Below are positions 1 to 8,964 of a stretch of 64,000 bases of DNA, in pieces (position 1 is the stretch's first letter; each line of letters opens with the position of its first letter). Under the pieces are notes generated by a model. That model had not been told where the DNA came from, ran no database searches, and was given only the letters and a program-made list of their open reading frames with translations. The translations under genes and the position numbers were made by a program. Origin of the DNA: [Mycobacterium] vasticus (GTDB lineage Bacteria; Actinomycetota; Actinomycetes; Mycobacteriales; Mycobacteriaceae); the NCBI RefSeq assembly GCF_020181595.1, contig NZ_CP084028.1, positions 3,044,863 to 3,108,862 on the forward strand, read 5' to 3'.

Positions 1-200
1 CCGGATCCCCGCGGAGCGCGGCCGCGACCGCCCGGACCCGATTGTTAATCTGTCGCCATATATGGAAGCAATTAGATTTATAATCCATCCGTCTCGATGC
101 ACTGGATTTCCCGGCGAATTCCCGGCGCCGCCGCGTGGCCGGTGCGTTCGGACCGCGCACTGTCGGACCGACCGGCCCACCGCCGGCGCTGCGCACGGCA

Positions 201-206
201 TAGGCT
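201..206 (+). promoter_or_regulatory. Putative -10 box for a leaderless SDR transcript
   Basis: TAGGCT fits the mycobacterial TANNNT -10 pattern and lies 7 nt before the ATG at 214, the spacing expected when transcription starts at the start codon. No good Shine-Dalgarno sequence is seen before that ATG, which fits a leaderless message. Bases 1-200 hold no convincing gene, only an AT-rich patch at about 42-92. Confidence 0.4.
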
Positions 207-213
207 GACGTCC

Positions 214-1062
214 ATGTCCCTCTCCGGCAAGACCATGTTCATCTCGGGCGCCAGCCGCGGCATCGGCCTGGCGATCGCCAAGCGGGCCGCGCGCGACGGC
301 GCGAATGTCGCGCTGATCGCCAAGACCGCGACGCCGCACCCCAAGCTGGACGGCACGATCTACACCGCTGCCGCCGAGATCGAGGAGGCCGGCGGGCAGG
401 CACTGCCGATCGTCGGCGATATCCGGGACGGGGATTCGGTGTCGGCCGCCGTGGCGACGGCCGTCGAGCGGTTCGGCGCCATCGACATCTGCGTCAACAA
501 CGCCTCGGCGATCAACCTCGGGTCGATCCTGGAGGTACCGCTGAAACGCTTCGACCTGATGAACGAAATCGAGGTGCGCGGCACCTACGCGGTCTCGCAA
601 GCCTGCATCCCGCACATGATCGGCCGGGAGAACCCGCACATCCTCACGCTGTCCCCGCCGGTCCGGCTTGAGCCCAAATGGCTCAAGCCCACCGCGTACA
701 TGATGGCCAAGTTCGGGATGACGCTATGTGCGCTGGGCATGGCCGAAGAGCTGCGCTCGCACGGGATCGCCTCCAACACCCTGTGGCCGCGAACCCTGAT
801 CGCCACCGCCGCGGTGCAGAACCTGCTCGGCGGCGACGAGGCGATGGCCCGCGCCCGCACGCCGCAGGTCTACGCCGACGCGGCCTACGCGATCCTGACC
901 AAACCGGCGACCGAATACACCGGCAACACGGTGCTGTGCGAGGACGTCCTGGTGGAGTCCGGCGTCACCGACCTGTCGGTCTATGACTGCGTACCCGGCG
1001 GGGAGCTGGGCCTGGACCTGTGGGTGGACGACGTCAACCCTCCCGGGTACGTGCAGGCCTAG
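214..1062 (+). CDS. Short-chain dehydrogenase/reductase, Rv3224-like
   Basis: NAD(P)-dependent oxidoreductase of the classical SDR fold, cytoplasmic. The Rossmann glycine motif GASRGIG is at about residues 12-18, an NNAS motif near 93, and the catalytic Tyr162-x3-Lys166 pair follows. At 282 aa it equals my recollection of M. tuberculosis Rv3224, and it sits at the left end of a region colinear with Rv3224-Rv3262, so orthology is likely. ATG 214 was chosen over the upstream ATG at 97 because the SDR fold begins within a few residues of it and a -10-like box lies 7 nt upstream. The substrate is unknown. The 3' end overlaps the convergent methyltransferase by 4 bp. Confidence 0.85.
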   Translation: MSLSGKTMFISGASRGIGLAIAKRAARDGANVALIAKTATPHPKLDGTIYTAAAEIEEAGGQALPIVGDIRDGDSVSAAVATAVERFGAIDICVNNASAINLGSILEVPLKRFDLMNEIEVRGTYAVSQACIPHMIGRENPHILTLSPPVRLEPKWLKPTAYMMAKFGMTLCALGMAEELRSHGIASNTLWPRTLIATAAVQNLLGGDEAMARARTPQVYADAAYAILTKPATEYTGNTVLCEDVLVESGVTDLSVYDCVPGGELGLDLWVDDVNPPGYVQA

Positions 1063-2105
1063 CCCGAACGCAGGTCGCCGGACCTGCGATAGACCAGCCA
1101 GCGCATCGAGATCGGGCAGACCTCCGGGTCCAGGTCGAACACGTCCTGACCGCGGGTCCATTCGGCATACCAACTGGTGGGCGGCCACGCTCCGTCAGGC
1201 AGGTGCGCCTTCTCGTAGTCGTGCACCGATTCGTCGGAGACCAGCTCCAGGCCCAATCCCGCTGCCGCATCAGCCATCTCGTCCGGGGTGAAGAACGTGC
1301 TGTAGCACTGCTGGCTCAGTTCGAGCCCGGCCCCGTCGTCGACGTAGCCGTCACGGGTCAAGAAGGCGTTGAACACCAGCTGCCCGCCCGGCGCCAGTCG
1401 CCGCGCCGCCAGTTCGAATATGTCGCGCAGCTGGCCGGCGGTCCGGAAGTCCGACGTCACCTCCGAGAGCAGGATCAGCGAATAGTCGTCGGCCAGGTCG
1501 TCTCCGGCCGAGAGCACATCACGCACGACGACGCGGACGTCCAGCGACTCACGTTCGGCCTCGGCGCGGATGTCCGCGGCGAAGGCCGGGGTCATCTCCA
1601 CCGCGTCCACCGGGTGCCCGCGCCGGGCCAGGGCCAAGGTGTTGCGTCCGGTCCCGGCACCGATGTCGAGCACCCGGTACGCGCGCGGGTCGGCGGCGTC
1701 GGCGGCCAGTGCGCAGACCCGGGCGTCGGGTTCGGTGCCGAACAGCGGCGGCTGGCGGGTCGCGAGCCAGTTCTCGTAGGCGCCCTCGATCGAGTACCAC
1801 TGCCCACGGATCACATAGTTGAGCAGCTGGCCGACCGGCTTCTGGTAGGTGACGATGATGTTCGATCGCGGCGAGGCCTCGAACGCCGTGGCCAACTCCG
1901 TGGCCAGGTTCGCCCGCAGTTGCTCCAACTGCTCGGCGCTCAGCGGCGAACCGACAGCGCCGAACAGCGTGGAGCACATCTTGACGTACTCGTCGAGCAT
2001 GCCCGGAACGGCCGGCAGCTTGATATGCCCGCCGGCCTCCGCCCTGCGATACAACCGCCGGGCCATCGCGTCGTGCAGCATCGGCGGGCGCGTCGAACTG
2101 TCCAT
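1059..2105 (-). CDS. Class I SAM-dependent methyltransferase, last gene of the PHA operon
   Basis: A 348-aa protein with a SAM-binding core in its second half. Motif I, VLDIGAGTGRN, is at residues 145-155, followed by an acidic post-motif (VDAVEMTP) and a central strand ending in LILLSEV. The roughly 140 N-terminal residues are helical and belong to no domain I recognise. It lies 39 bp after the phaZ-like gene on the same strand, so it is probably co-transcribed with the PHA genes, although its substrate cannot be read from sequence. It shares 4 bp tail-to-tail with the SDR gene. Confidence 0.75.
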   Translation of the reverse strand: MDSSTRPPMLHDAMARRLYRRAEAGGHIKLPAVPGMLDEYVKMCSTLFGAVGSPLSAEQLEQLRANLATELATAFEASPRSNIIVTYQKPVGQLLNYVIRGQWYSIEGAYENWLATRQPPLFGTEPDARVCALAADAADPRAYRVLDIGAGTGRNTLALARRGHPVDAVEMTPAFAADIRAEAERESLDVRVVVRDVLSAGDDLADDYSLILLSEVTSDFRTAGQLRDIFELAARRLAPGGQLVFNAFLTRDGYVDDGAGLELSQQCYSTFFTPDEMADAAAGLGLELVSDESVHDYEKAHLPDGAWPPTSWYAEWTRGQDVFDLDPEVCPISMRWLVYRRSGDLRSG

Positions 2106-2144
2106 CGCACTGTTGTACCGAATCGGCCCGGCAGCCGCCGGCGA

Positions 2145-3020
2145 TCAGGCTCGTCCGCTGATGTCCCGCAGAAACTCGTCTATGACGGGCGCCAGCTTGA
2201 CGGCGTTGTGCACCAGGTCGATATGACCACCGGCGTGCAAGTGCAATCGCGAATGCGGTAGCAGCGCGTTCATGATCTGCGCGTTGACCACCGGGATGAT
2301 CGGATCATCGGTGCCCGCCACGATCAGCGTCTCCTGACGCACCGTGAACAACGCGAACAGGCTGGTCCAGATCGAACCCGCCAGCAGCTGATGCAGGTAG
2401 CCCATCTTCGACCCCGCACTGAGCTGACGCACAAACAGCTGCGCCACGTCTTCGCCGTGTGCGCGGACGCTACCGCCGTACAGTTCCCCGGCGATGGCGG
2501 CGGCGTAGTCAGGATCGGAGAACCTGTGCGGGGTCAACATCTTCGCCAGCACCCGCGGCCGCGCGGGCACCATCACGGCGCCGGTACCGGTCGAGACCAG
2601 CACTAGGCGGCGGCAACGCCGCGGGTTCTGAAAGGCGAACTGCTGCGCCAGCGCACCACCCCAGGACAGTCCGAGCACGTCCACCACCCCCAGGCCGAGT
2701 TCGGTCAGCACCCGTCCCAGCACCCACGCCAGGTACGGAAACCCGTACGGCAGCACCGAGGTCGGCGACCCCCCCGTCCCGGGCACATCGAACCGGACCA
2801 CGGTCAGGTCCGCATCCAGCTGTTGCACCAGCGGATCGAGCACTTCGAGGCTGGCACCGATCCCGTTGCACAGCACCAGCGGTACCCGGGAGCCACCGCG
2901 ACGCACGTTCACCCGGATGCGCTGACCGCCGGTCGCGACGTAGCGTTCCTCGCCGAACTCGCTGGGTGTCACCGCGCGCAGGCGACGACGCTGCGGGCGC
3001 GATCGGCCCCCCGTGCTCAT
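2145..3020 (-). CDS. Alpha/beta hydrolase, probable intracellular PHA depolymerase (PhaZ-like)
   Basis: A 291-aa alpha/beta hydrolase. The nucleophile elbow is GLSWGG (G-x-S-x-G), with an oxyanion-region NGIG motif upstream, an acid in GTDDPIIP and a late His in HAGGHIDL. This pattern and the position directly after phaC match intracellular poly(3-hydroxyalkanoate) depolymerases, which release monomers from storage granules. ATG 3020 overlaps the phaC TGA as ATGA, implying translational coupling. A longer frame runs upstream inside phaC but adds only low-complexity basic residues. The exact polymer specificity is inferred from context; another esterase function is possible. Confidence 0.75.
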   Translation of the reverse strand: MSTGGRSRPQRRRLRAVTPSEFGEERYVATGGQRIRVNVRRGGSRVPLVLCNGIGASLEVLDPLVQQLDADLTVVRFDVPGTGGSPTSVLPYGFPYLAWVLGRVLTELGLGVVDVLGLSWGGALAQQFAFQNPRRCRRLVLVSTGTGAVMVPARPRVLAKMLTPHRFSDPDYAAAIAGELYGGSVRAHGEDVAQLFVRQLSAGSKMGYLHQLLAGSIWTSLFALFTVRQETLIVAGTDDPIIPVVNAQIMNALLPHSRLHLHAGGHIDLVHNAVKLAPVIDEFLRDISGRA

Positions 3021-4708
3021 TTCTGCATCACGTAGGTTCCCGGCGCAGGCCCCAGTGGCGGAAAATCTTCTCCACCAAGTGTTTTCGGTGCATCGATCTC
3101 GGGTCCGCTGCGTTCGGCGAGCCAGGCCACATAGTGCGGCCACCACGAGTCGCTGAGTTTCTCGGCGGCACCCAGCCACTCCCGCGGGTCTGCGGAGTCG
3201 ACCGCTCCGACCCGATACGACGCCTTCGGGTTACCGGGCGGGTTGACCAGCGCGGCGATATGCCCACTGGAGGACAGCACGTAGCGGTTGTCCTTGCTGC
3301 CCAGCAGCCGCGCGCTGCGGTAGGTGGCCTGCCACGGGGAGATGTGGTCGGCGACCCCGCCGATCACGTAGGCGTCGGCGGTGATCGCCGACAGGTCCAC
3401 CGCAGAGCCCAGCATGCTCAGCTCGCCCGGGTTGACCAGTGAATTGTGCACGCCCATCAGCACCATGTCGCGATGCAGTGCCGCGGCCATCCGGGTGGTG
3501 TCGGCGTTCCAGAACAACACGTCGAACGCGGCCGGCGGCCGGCCCTGCACGTAGTTGTTCACCCAGTACCGCCACACCAGGTCGGTGGGCCGCAGCCAGG
3601 CGAACATCTCCGCCATGGCCCGCCCGTCCAGGTAGCCCTTCTTGGCCGAGGTACGGATCGCCGCCTGGGCGGCCCGGTCGCTCATCAGCGCCGACGCGAA
3701 CCCGGCGTTGGTCTCGTCGAGCACGGTCACCGCCAGGGTGAGCCCGGCGATCCGGTCACCCTCGCCGATCGCGGCCAGGTGCGCGGCCGTCATCGCCGCA
3801 AGGATCCCGCCCGAGCAGGTCCCCAGTAGGTGCGCGCTGTCGGTGGCGGCGATTATCTGCACGGTGTCCAGCGCTTCGACGATCGCCGCGCCGTAGGCAT
3901 CGAAACCCCAGTCCCGGTGCCGTGCTTGCGGATTCCGCCACGACATCACGAACACCTGCTGCCCCTGCTGGACGAAGTACTCGATCATGCTGCGGCCCGG
4001 GGCGATGTCCATGATGTAGAACTTGTTGATCACCGGCGGCACTATCAGCAACGGAATCGTGTGCACGGTCGGCGTCTGCGGGGCGTACTGGATCAGCTCG
4101 AACATCGAGTTCGCGAACACCACCGCTCCCTTGGTGACAGCCACCGTCTCACCGACGGCGAATGCGTCCGGCTCCACCATGGCCGGCACCCGCGGCTGGG
4201 ATGCCATGTCGCGAGCGAACGCCCGCAGCCCTCGCACCGCGCTCAGTCCGCCGGTGTCGATCAGCGCCTTCCAACCCAGCGGGCTGATCACCGGATTGTT
4301 GGTCGGGGCCAAGCCCTCCACCAGGTTGTCGATGACGAACCGCATCTTGTCGGCATCGCGCCAGTCCAGGTCGGCGACGGCGAGCAGCGCATCGGCGGTC
4401 TCGGCGGCCGCCAGGTAGCCCTGCATGATCCGGTGCAGCAGCGGGTTCTGCTGCCAGGCCGGGTCGCTGAACCGCTTATCGGACCGGTCCGGGGCGCGAT
4501 TCGATCTGCCCGCGACGATCGAGCCGAGCTCGCGGGCCAGGGTGCCCACCCGGTCCGCCACCGCGCCGGGTTGTTTGGACAGGTTCGCGCCGAGCCGAAA
4601 CCAGGCGGCGTCCGGCATGATCCGGCGCGTGATCGGCTTGGCGCCGCTGGTAAGCACAAGGTCCAGCGGCACTGCCAGCTCATCGGGTTTGGTCGTGGTG
4701 GTTGCCAT
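3017..4708 (-). CDS. phaC: Poly(3-hydroxyalkanoate) synthase
   Basis: Polymerises (R)-3-hydroxyacyl-CoA into PHA on granules. The 563-aa length fits class I/II synthases. The lipase-like box is GTCSGG with the catalytic Cys at about residue 298 in place of Ser, the hallmark of PHA synthases. The other triad members are the Asp in GGVADHISPW and the His in SSGHIAAL, and the conserved FVMSWRNP segment is present. It starts 2 bp after the stop of the acyl-CoA ligase and overlaps the phaZ-like gene. The operon therefore supplies an activating ligase, the polymerase and a depolymerase. No phasin gene or phaA/phaB is visible nearby. Confidence 0.92.
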   Translation of the reverse strand: MATTTTKPDELAVPLDLVLTSGAKPITRRIMPDAAWFRLGANLSKQPGAVADRVGTLARELGSIVAGRSNRAPDRSDKRFSDPAWQQNPLLHRIMQGYLAAAETADALLAVADLDWRDADKMRFVIDNLVEGLAPTNNPVISPLGWKALIDTGGLSAVRGLRAFARDMASQPRVPAMVEPDAFAVGETVAVTKGAVVFANSMFELIQYAPQTPTVHTIPLLIVPPVINKFYIMDIAPGRSMIEYFVQQGQQVFVMSWRNPQARHRDWGFDAYGAAIVEALDTVQIIAATDSAHLLGTCSGGILAAMTAAHLAAIGEGDRIAGLTLAVTVLDETNAGFASALMSDRAAQAAIRTSAKKGYLDGRAMAEMFAWLRPTDLVWRYWVNNYVQGRPPAAFDVLFWNADTTRMAAALHRDMVLMGVHNSLVNPGELSMLGSAVDLSAITADAYVIGGVADHISPWQATYRSARLLGSKDNRYVLSSSGHIAALVNPPGNPKASYRVGAVDSADPREWLGAAEKLSDSWWPHYVAWLAERSGPEIDAPKTLGGEDFPPLGPAPGTYVMQK

Positions 4709-4710
4709 GC

Positions 4711-6222
4711 CTATCTGTTGCTTTCTGTTGCCGGAACGATGATTTCGCGCTTGAGGATCTTGCCGGTCGCACCCTTGGGGAGGGCGTCCACCAGCCAGAT
4801 CCGGCGCGGGTATTTGTAGGCCGCTACCCGGGCCTTCACATATTCGCGGAGCTCGTCGGGGGTCGCGGTCGCGCCCGCCTTGAGTGCGACCGCGGCGCCG
4901 ACGTCTTCGCCGAGCGAGTCGTGCGGCGTGCCGATGACGGCGGCCTCGGCGACCGCCGGGTGTTCGTAGAGCACCTCTTCGACCTCACGCGGGTAGACGT
5001 TCATTCCGCCGCGGATGATCAGGTCCTTGGTGCGGTCGACGATGTAGTAGTAGCCGTCCTCGTCGACACGCCCCACATCTCCGGTGCACAGCCAACCGTC
5101 GGCGGTGATGGTGGCCGCGGTGGCCTTCGGTAGGTTCCAGTAGCCCAACATGACGTTGTGGCCGCGGATCTGGATCTCCCCGGCCTCCCCCTGCACGACC
5201 TCGGCGCCGTCGGTGTCGGCCACCCGCAGCTCAACGCCTTCGATCGGGGTACCGATCGAGCCCACCTTGCGCGGCCGGTTCGGATGGTTGAACGTCGCCA
5301 CCGGTGAGCTCTCGGACAGTCCGTAACCCTCCAGTACCGCGCAGCCGAAGGCCTTCTCGAAATCTGTGAGAACCTGCACGGGCAGCGCCGCGCCACCCGA
5401 GACACAGGTCCTCAGGGTGCGGGTCGCCATCGGCGCGGCGTCGGCGGCCCGGCTGAGCAACCCCGCGTACATCGTTGGCACGCCCTCGAATACGGTGACG
5501 CCGTCGCGCTCGATCACCTCCAGCGCCCGACCGGGTTCGAAACGCGGCAACAACGTCAACGTCGCGCCGGCCAGAACCGACGCGTTGAGCCCGCAGGTCA
5601 AGCCGAAGACGTGAAAGAGCGGAAGGCAGCCCAACACCACGTCGTCCGGACCGATCTCGATCAGGGTCCGCGCGCACACCTCGGCATTGCGGGTCAATCC
5701 CGCGTGGGTGAGCATGGCGCCCTTGGGTTTTCCGGTGGTGCCCGAGGTGTGCAGGATGACGGCGACGTCGTCGTCGGCGCGGTGCACCGCCGCCATGGAG
5801 TCGGGCAGTCCGGTGAGCAGCTCGGCCAGCCCGGCGTCGTCGACCACCCAGCACCGCGCACCCGCCCGCTCGGCACCGGCGGTGGCCTCGTCGGCGAAGG
5901 CCGGCGTCGCGAACATCGCGGTGGCGCCGGTGTTGGACAGGTAGAACTCGACCTCGCGCGCCTTGAGCAGCGGGTTTATCGGTACTGCCACCGCGCCGCG
6001 GCGCATGATGCCGTAGAACACGATGGCGAACGCCGGCGTGTTCGGCAGCATTACCCCTACCCGGTCACCGGGCTCGATGCCCGCCTGTGTCAACAACGCG
6101 GCCACCCCGGCGGCCGCCGCCTCGAGTTCGGCGAAGGTCACCGTCAGTTCGTCGCAGCGCAACGCAATACGGTCGGGATGGCGGTCTTTGGCTGCCGTCA
6201 GGTTCATGCTCAGTGCTGGCAT
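4711..6222 (-). CDS. Long-chain fatty acid--CoA ligase (AMP-binding, FadD type)
   Basis: ANL-superfamily acyl-CoA synthetase of 503 aa. The P-loop-like motif is TSGTTGKPKGAMLTH, then GYGLSESSPV, the hinge-region motif YYIVDRTKDLIIRGG, and the C-terminal catalytic Lys in PKGATGKILKRE. It activates a fatty or hydroxy acid to the CoA thioester. As first gene of the PHA operon it probably feeds 3-hydroxyacyl-CoA or its precursor to PhaC. Two starts are possible: ATG 6222 (GGAGG only 1 nt upstream) and ATG 6207 (MNLTAAKD, closer to family N-termini). The operon is divergent from the pucR-like gene. Confidence 0.88.
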   Translation of the reverse strand: MPALSMNLTAAKDRHPDRIALRCDELTVTFAELEAAAAGVAALLTQAGIEPGDRVGVMLPNTPAFAIVFYGIMRRGAVAVPINPLLKAREVEFYLSNTGATAMFATPAFADEATAGAERAGARCWVVDDAGLAELLTGLPDSMAAVHRADDDVAVILHTSGTTGKPKGAMLTHAGLTRNAEVCARTLIEIGPDDVVLGCLPLFHVFGLTCGLNASVLAGATLTLLPRFEPGRALEVIERDGVTVFEGVPTMYAGLLSRAADAAPMATRTLRTCVSGGAALPVQVLTDFEKAFGCAVLEGYGLSESSPVATFNHPNRPRKVGSIGTPIEGVELRVADTDGAEVVQGEAGEIQIRGHNVMLGYWNLPKATAATITADGWLCTGDVGRVDEDGYYYIVDRTKDLIIRGGMNVYPREVEEVLYEHPAVAEAAVIGTPHDSLGEDVGAAVALKAGATATPDELREYVKARVAAYKYPRRIWLVDALPKGATGKILKREIIVPATESNR

Positions 6223-6312
6223 GCCTCCAGCGTGATGCGAACGACGCCGGGCAACAATGTCCACGCGAACAACACCCCGGCCATTCGAGTGTGGCCGCGC
6301 ACATTCCCCGCC

Positions 6313-6318
6313 TATCGT
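6313..6318 (+). promoter_or_regulatory. Putative -10 box upstream of the PucR-type regulator
   Basis: TATCGT matches TANNNT and lies 8 nt before ATG 6327, compatible with a leaderless or very short leader. The 104-bp divergent spacer between the ligase and this regulator also carries CCGGGCAACAAT (about 6249) and, inverted, CCGGCAACGATAGG (about 6311-6324), which could be a pair of regulator sites. Confidence 0.35.
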
Positions 6319-6326
6319 TGCCGGAT

Positions 6327-7508
6327 ATGAGCGCCGTATCCGATCCTCACATCGGCCGGCTGAGCAAGCTGATGCTGGCCCGCGCGCCGGAGTTGGGCGC
6401 AGCCATGGCCGATCTGATCTGCAGCGATATCGCGGCCTACCGCGACGGCGCGATGATCGCCCGCGCCGAGGTGTGCGACACCTGCGTGGCCAACCTGACG
6501 TTCGTCTTCGACGCACTGGCCGGCGAGGACGCCGCCGATACGTCGATCGCTCAACGTACCGGCACCTCCCGCGCCGTCGCCGGCGTTCCGCTACCGGCAG
6601 TGATGACCGCCTACCGGATGGGATTCCGCTACATGTGGGAGCAGGCCGTCGTCACGGCACGGGCGGCGGGCATCCCCACCGAATCGATCCTGGAGGCCGC
6701 AGCACGGGTCTACCTCGCCCAGGACACCTTCACCGAGGCGATGAGCAACGGCTATCGCGAGCAGGTGACCACGCGGCTCCTGGAGCAGGAGGAGGAACGC
6801 TCGGCACTGTTGGAGGCCCTGCTGTTCAACCGGATCACCGACACACACAACCTGTGGGATGCCGCGCACCTGCTGCGCCTGCCCACCTCGGGCCCGTTCG
6901 TCGTGGTGGCCGCGGAGCTGCTGGAGATCGGGAAACTGGTGCTGCCCGCCATCGAGAGCAAGCTCGCCGCCCGCGACATCCGCTCAGCGTGGCGATTGCT
7001 CTCGGATCTGCAGGTCGGCATCGTCGCGCTGCGCGTCGCCGAGACACTCGGCACGCTGGTCGAGGTGCTGCGCCAGGCGGCGCGCACCCGGGTGGGTATC
7101 AGCCCCCCGTTTCCCGAGCTGGCCGACACCGGCGAGGGGCTGCGGCTGGCCCGGCTGGCGGTCGCAGAAAAGCCACCCGCCGATTCGTTGGTCACGATCT
7201 TCGACGACACCCCACTGGCGGTCGCGGCGGTGAGCGCGCCGGAGACGATGACCAGGCTCAGGTCAGCCGTGCTGGGCCGCATCGATGCGTTGCCGGCCGG
7301 GGAGCGCACGATCCTGTTCGACACGTTTCGGGCCTGGCTGGACGCCGACGGCTCGGCCAACGACACCGCGACCGCCATCTTCTGTCACCCCAACACGGTG
7401 CGCCATCGGCTGCGCCGCATCGAGGAGCTGACCGGCCGATCACTCGCGCGGCCGCGGGACATCACCGAACTCTGTCTGGCGTTCGAGGTACAGGAACGCC
7501 TGCCGTGA
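6327..7508 (+). CDS. PucR/CdaR-type transcriptional regulator
   Basis: A 393-aa helix-turn-helix regulator. The C-terminal 60 residues form the PucR-type HTH (FCHPNTVRHRLRRIEELTG, then RDITELCLAFEV). The middle resembles the GGDEF-like CdaR module and the N-terminal 150 residues an RsbR/CdaR sensing domain. It is transcribed divergently from the ligase-phaC-phaZ operon across 104 bp, so it is the obvious candidate regulator of PHA turnover, though this is inference. ATG 6327 is preferred because the conserved protein begins there and a TANNNT box lies 8 nt upstream; a longer frame from 6087 only reads through the spacer. Confidence 0.82.
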   Translation: MSAVSDPHIGRLSKLMLARAPELGAAMADLICSDIAAYRDGAMIARAEVCDTCVANLTFVFDALAGEDAADTSIAQRTGTSRAVAGVPLPAVMTAYRMGFRYMWEQAVVTARAAGIPTESILEAAARVYLAQDTFTEAMSNGYREQVTTRLLEQEEERSALLEALLFNRITDTHNLWDAAHLLRLPTSGPFVVVAAELLEIGKLVLPAIESKLAARDIRSAWRLLSDLQVGIVALRVAETLGTLVEVLRQAARTRVGISPPFPELADTGEGLRLARLAVAEKPPADSLVTIFDDTPLAVAAVSAPETMTRLRSAVLGRIDALPAGERTILFDTFRAWLDADGSANDTATAIFCHPNTVRHRLRRIEELTGRSLARPRDITELCLAFEVQERLP

Positions 7509-7533
7509 GCCCCGGTCGGGCCGTCGGCGGCGA

Positions 7534-8964
7534 TCAGCCGGAAATATCGACTGGGCCCGGCTGTTGCGCCCGCAACGGCAGGACCAGCTGGAAGCGGGCG
7601 CCGCCGTCGTGGGCGACACAGCTAAGCCGGCCGCCGTGCGCACCGGCCAATGCGCGGGCGATCGGCAGGCCCAGGCCGGCCCCGCCGCGCTGACGGCCCC
7701 GGTCGGTGTCCAGGCGCACCAGCCGGTCGAAGATGCGCTCGGTATCCTCGGCAGCGATTCCCGTTCCGGTGTCGGTGACGGTGATTTCGGCGGAACCCGC
7801 CCGGCATCGCACGTCGACGACGACGCTGCCGCCGGGCGGGGTGTGGCGGCGGGCGTTGTCCAGCAGGTTGGACAGGATCTGCGCGACCCTGGTCGGATCC
7901 GCCTGCACGGTAAGGGTTTCCGGCCCGGAGCGGGTCAAATGCAGCTGCGGGGCCAGCAATGCCGCCCGATCCAGCTGAGTGTCGATGAGCCCGACCAGAT
8001 CGACGTCCTTGAGCTCCAACGGCAGCCCGGCGTCGATGTAGCTCAACTCGAGCATGTCGGTGACCAGCCGGGTGGCGCGGCGGGCCTCGGTGAGCAGCAT
8101 CGTGGCGCGGCGGTGTTGACGGAGCACCTCGGGGTCGGCGGCGTCCTGCCCGACGCCGTGGCCGACATTGCCGGCGATCTGTTCGGCCGCCGCCTGGATT
8201 CCGGCGATCGGGGTACGCAGCTCGTGGGCGGCGTCGGCCAGGAAACGACGCACCGCCGCCTCAGCCCGTTGCGCCTTCTCTGCGGCGCTGCGGGCCCGCC
8301 CCTCGGAATCCTCCAACTCATCGAGCATGTCATCGAAAGCGCTTGCCGCACGGCCAAGTTCGGTCTTCGGGCGGTCGGGGCGCAGTCGGCGCCCCCGGTC
8401 CCCTGTGGTGATGTCGCGGGCCAGGTCGGTGAGCCGATCCAGCGGCGCGAGCATGGTCCAGCTCACCCCCGCCAGCATGATCGCCGCGATCACCAGGGTT
8501 ACCAGCCCGGCCTCGATCATCAAACGGCGCAGTCGGCGCAATGTCTCGCTGGCTTCGGTGCTGTCGGCGACCAGGATGACCCGGGCGCCGTCGGGCAACG
8601 GGTGCACCAGTACCGTCGCGGTCTCCTCGGGTTCCAGCGGCGGCGGCGCGATTCGCGATCCGGTGGTTGCGTCGGGCTCGATGGCCGGATCGCCGTAGCT
8701 GGTTCCGTCGGCGGTGACCACGAGTGCGCCCACGACGCCGCCGTTGAGCTCCTCGGCCAGTTGTTCGGCGGTCGCCCCCCGGGCCACCATGCTGTCGGCA
8801 CGGGCGGTGGCCGCCGAAAGCCGTTCGTGCAGACTGCGATCCGACACCGTGGTCAAGGTGGTGTTGATCACCAGCCCCATGGTCAGCATCAGCAGTGTGA
8901 GCAGGGCGAGCACCGTGACGGTCAGCCTGCGCCGCAGCGACGGTGTCGCGGTGCGGGCGCTCAT
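7534..8964 (-). CDS. Sensor histidine kinase of a two-component system
   Basis: A 476-aa membrane kinase. TM1 is at about 13-33 and TM2 at about 148-168, bracketing a small extracytoplasmic domain. A HAMP linker follows, then the DHp H-box AHELRTP with the phosphoacceptor His at about 247, then HATPase_c motifs (N box LLDNARRHTP, G1 DTGTGI, G2 GGAGLGLPIA). Its start overlaps the response-regulator stop by 4 bp (ATGA), so the pair is co-translated. The signal cannot be predicted. It is not mtrB or devS, which occur elsewhere in the window. Confidence 0.88.
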   Translation of the reverse strand: MSARTATPSLRRRLTVTVLALLTLLMLTMGLVINTTLTTVSDRSLHERLSAATARADSMVARGATAEQLAEELNGGVVGALVVTADGTSYGDPAIEPDATTGSRIAPPPLEPEETATVLVHPLPDGARVILVADSTEASETLRRLRRLMIEAGLVTLVIAAIMLAGVSWTMLAPLDRLTDLARDITTGDRGRRLRPDRPKTELGRAASAFDDMLDELEDSEGRARSAAEKAQRAEAAVRRFLADAAHELRTPIAGIQAAAEQIAGNVGHGVGQDAADPEVLRQHRRATMLLTEARRATRLVTDMLELSYIDAGLPLELKDVDLVGLIDTQLDRAALLAPQLHLTRSGPETLTVQADPTRVAQILSNLLDNARRHTPPGGSVVVDVRCRAGSAEITVTDTGTGIAAEDTERIFDRLVRLDTDRGRQRGGAGLGLPIARALAGAHGGRLSCVAHDGGARFQLVLPLRAQQPGPVDISG

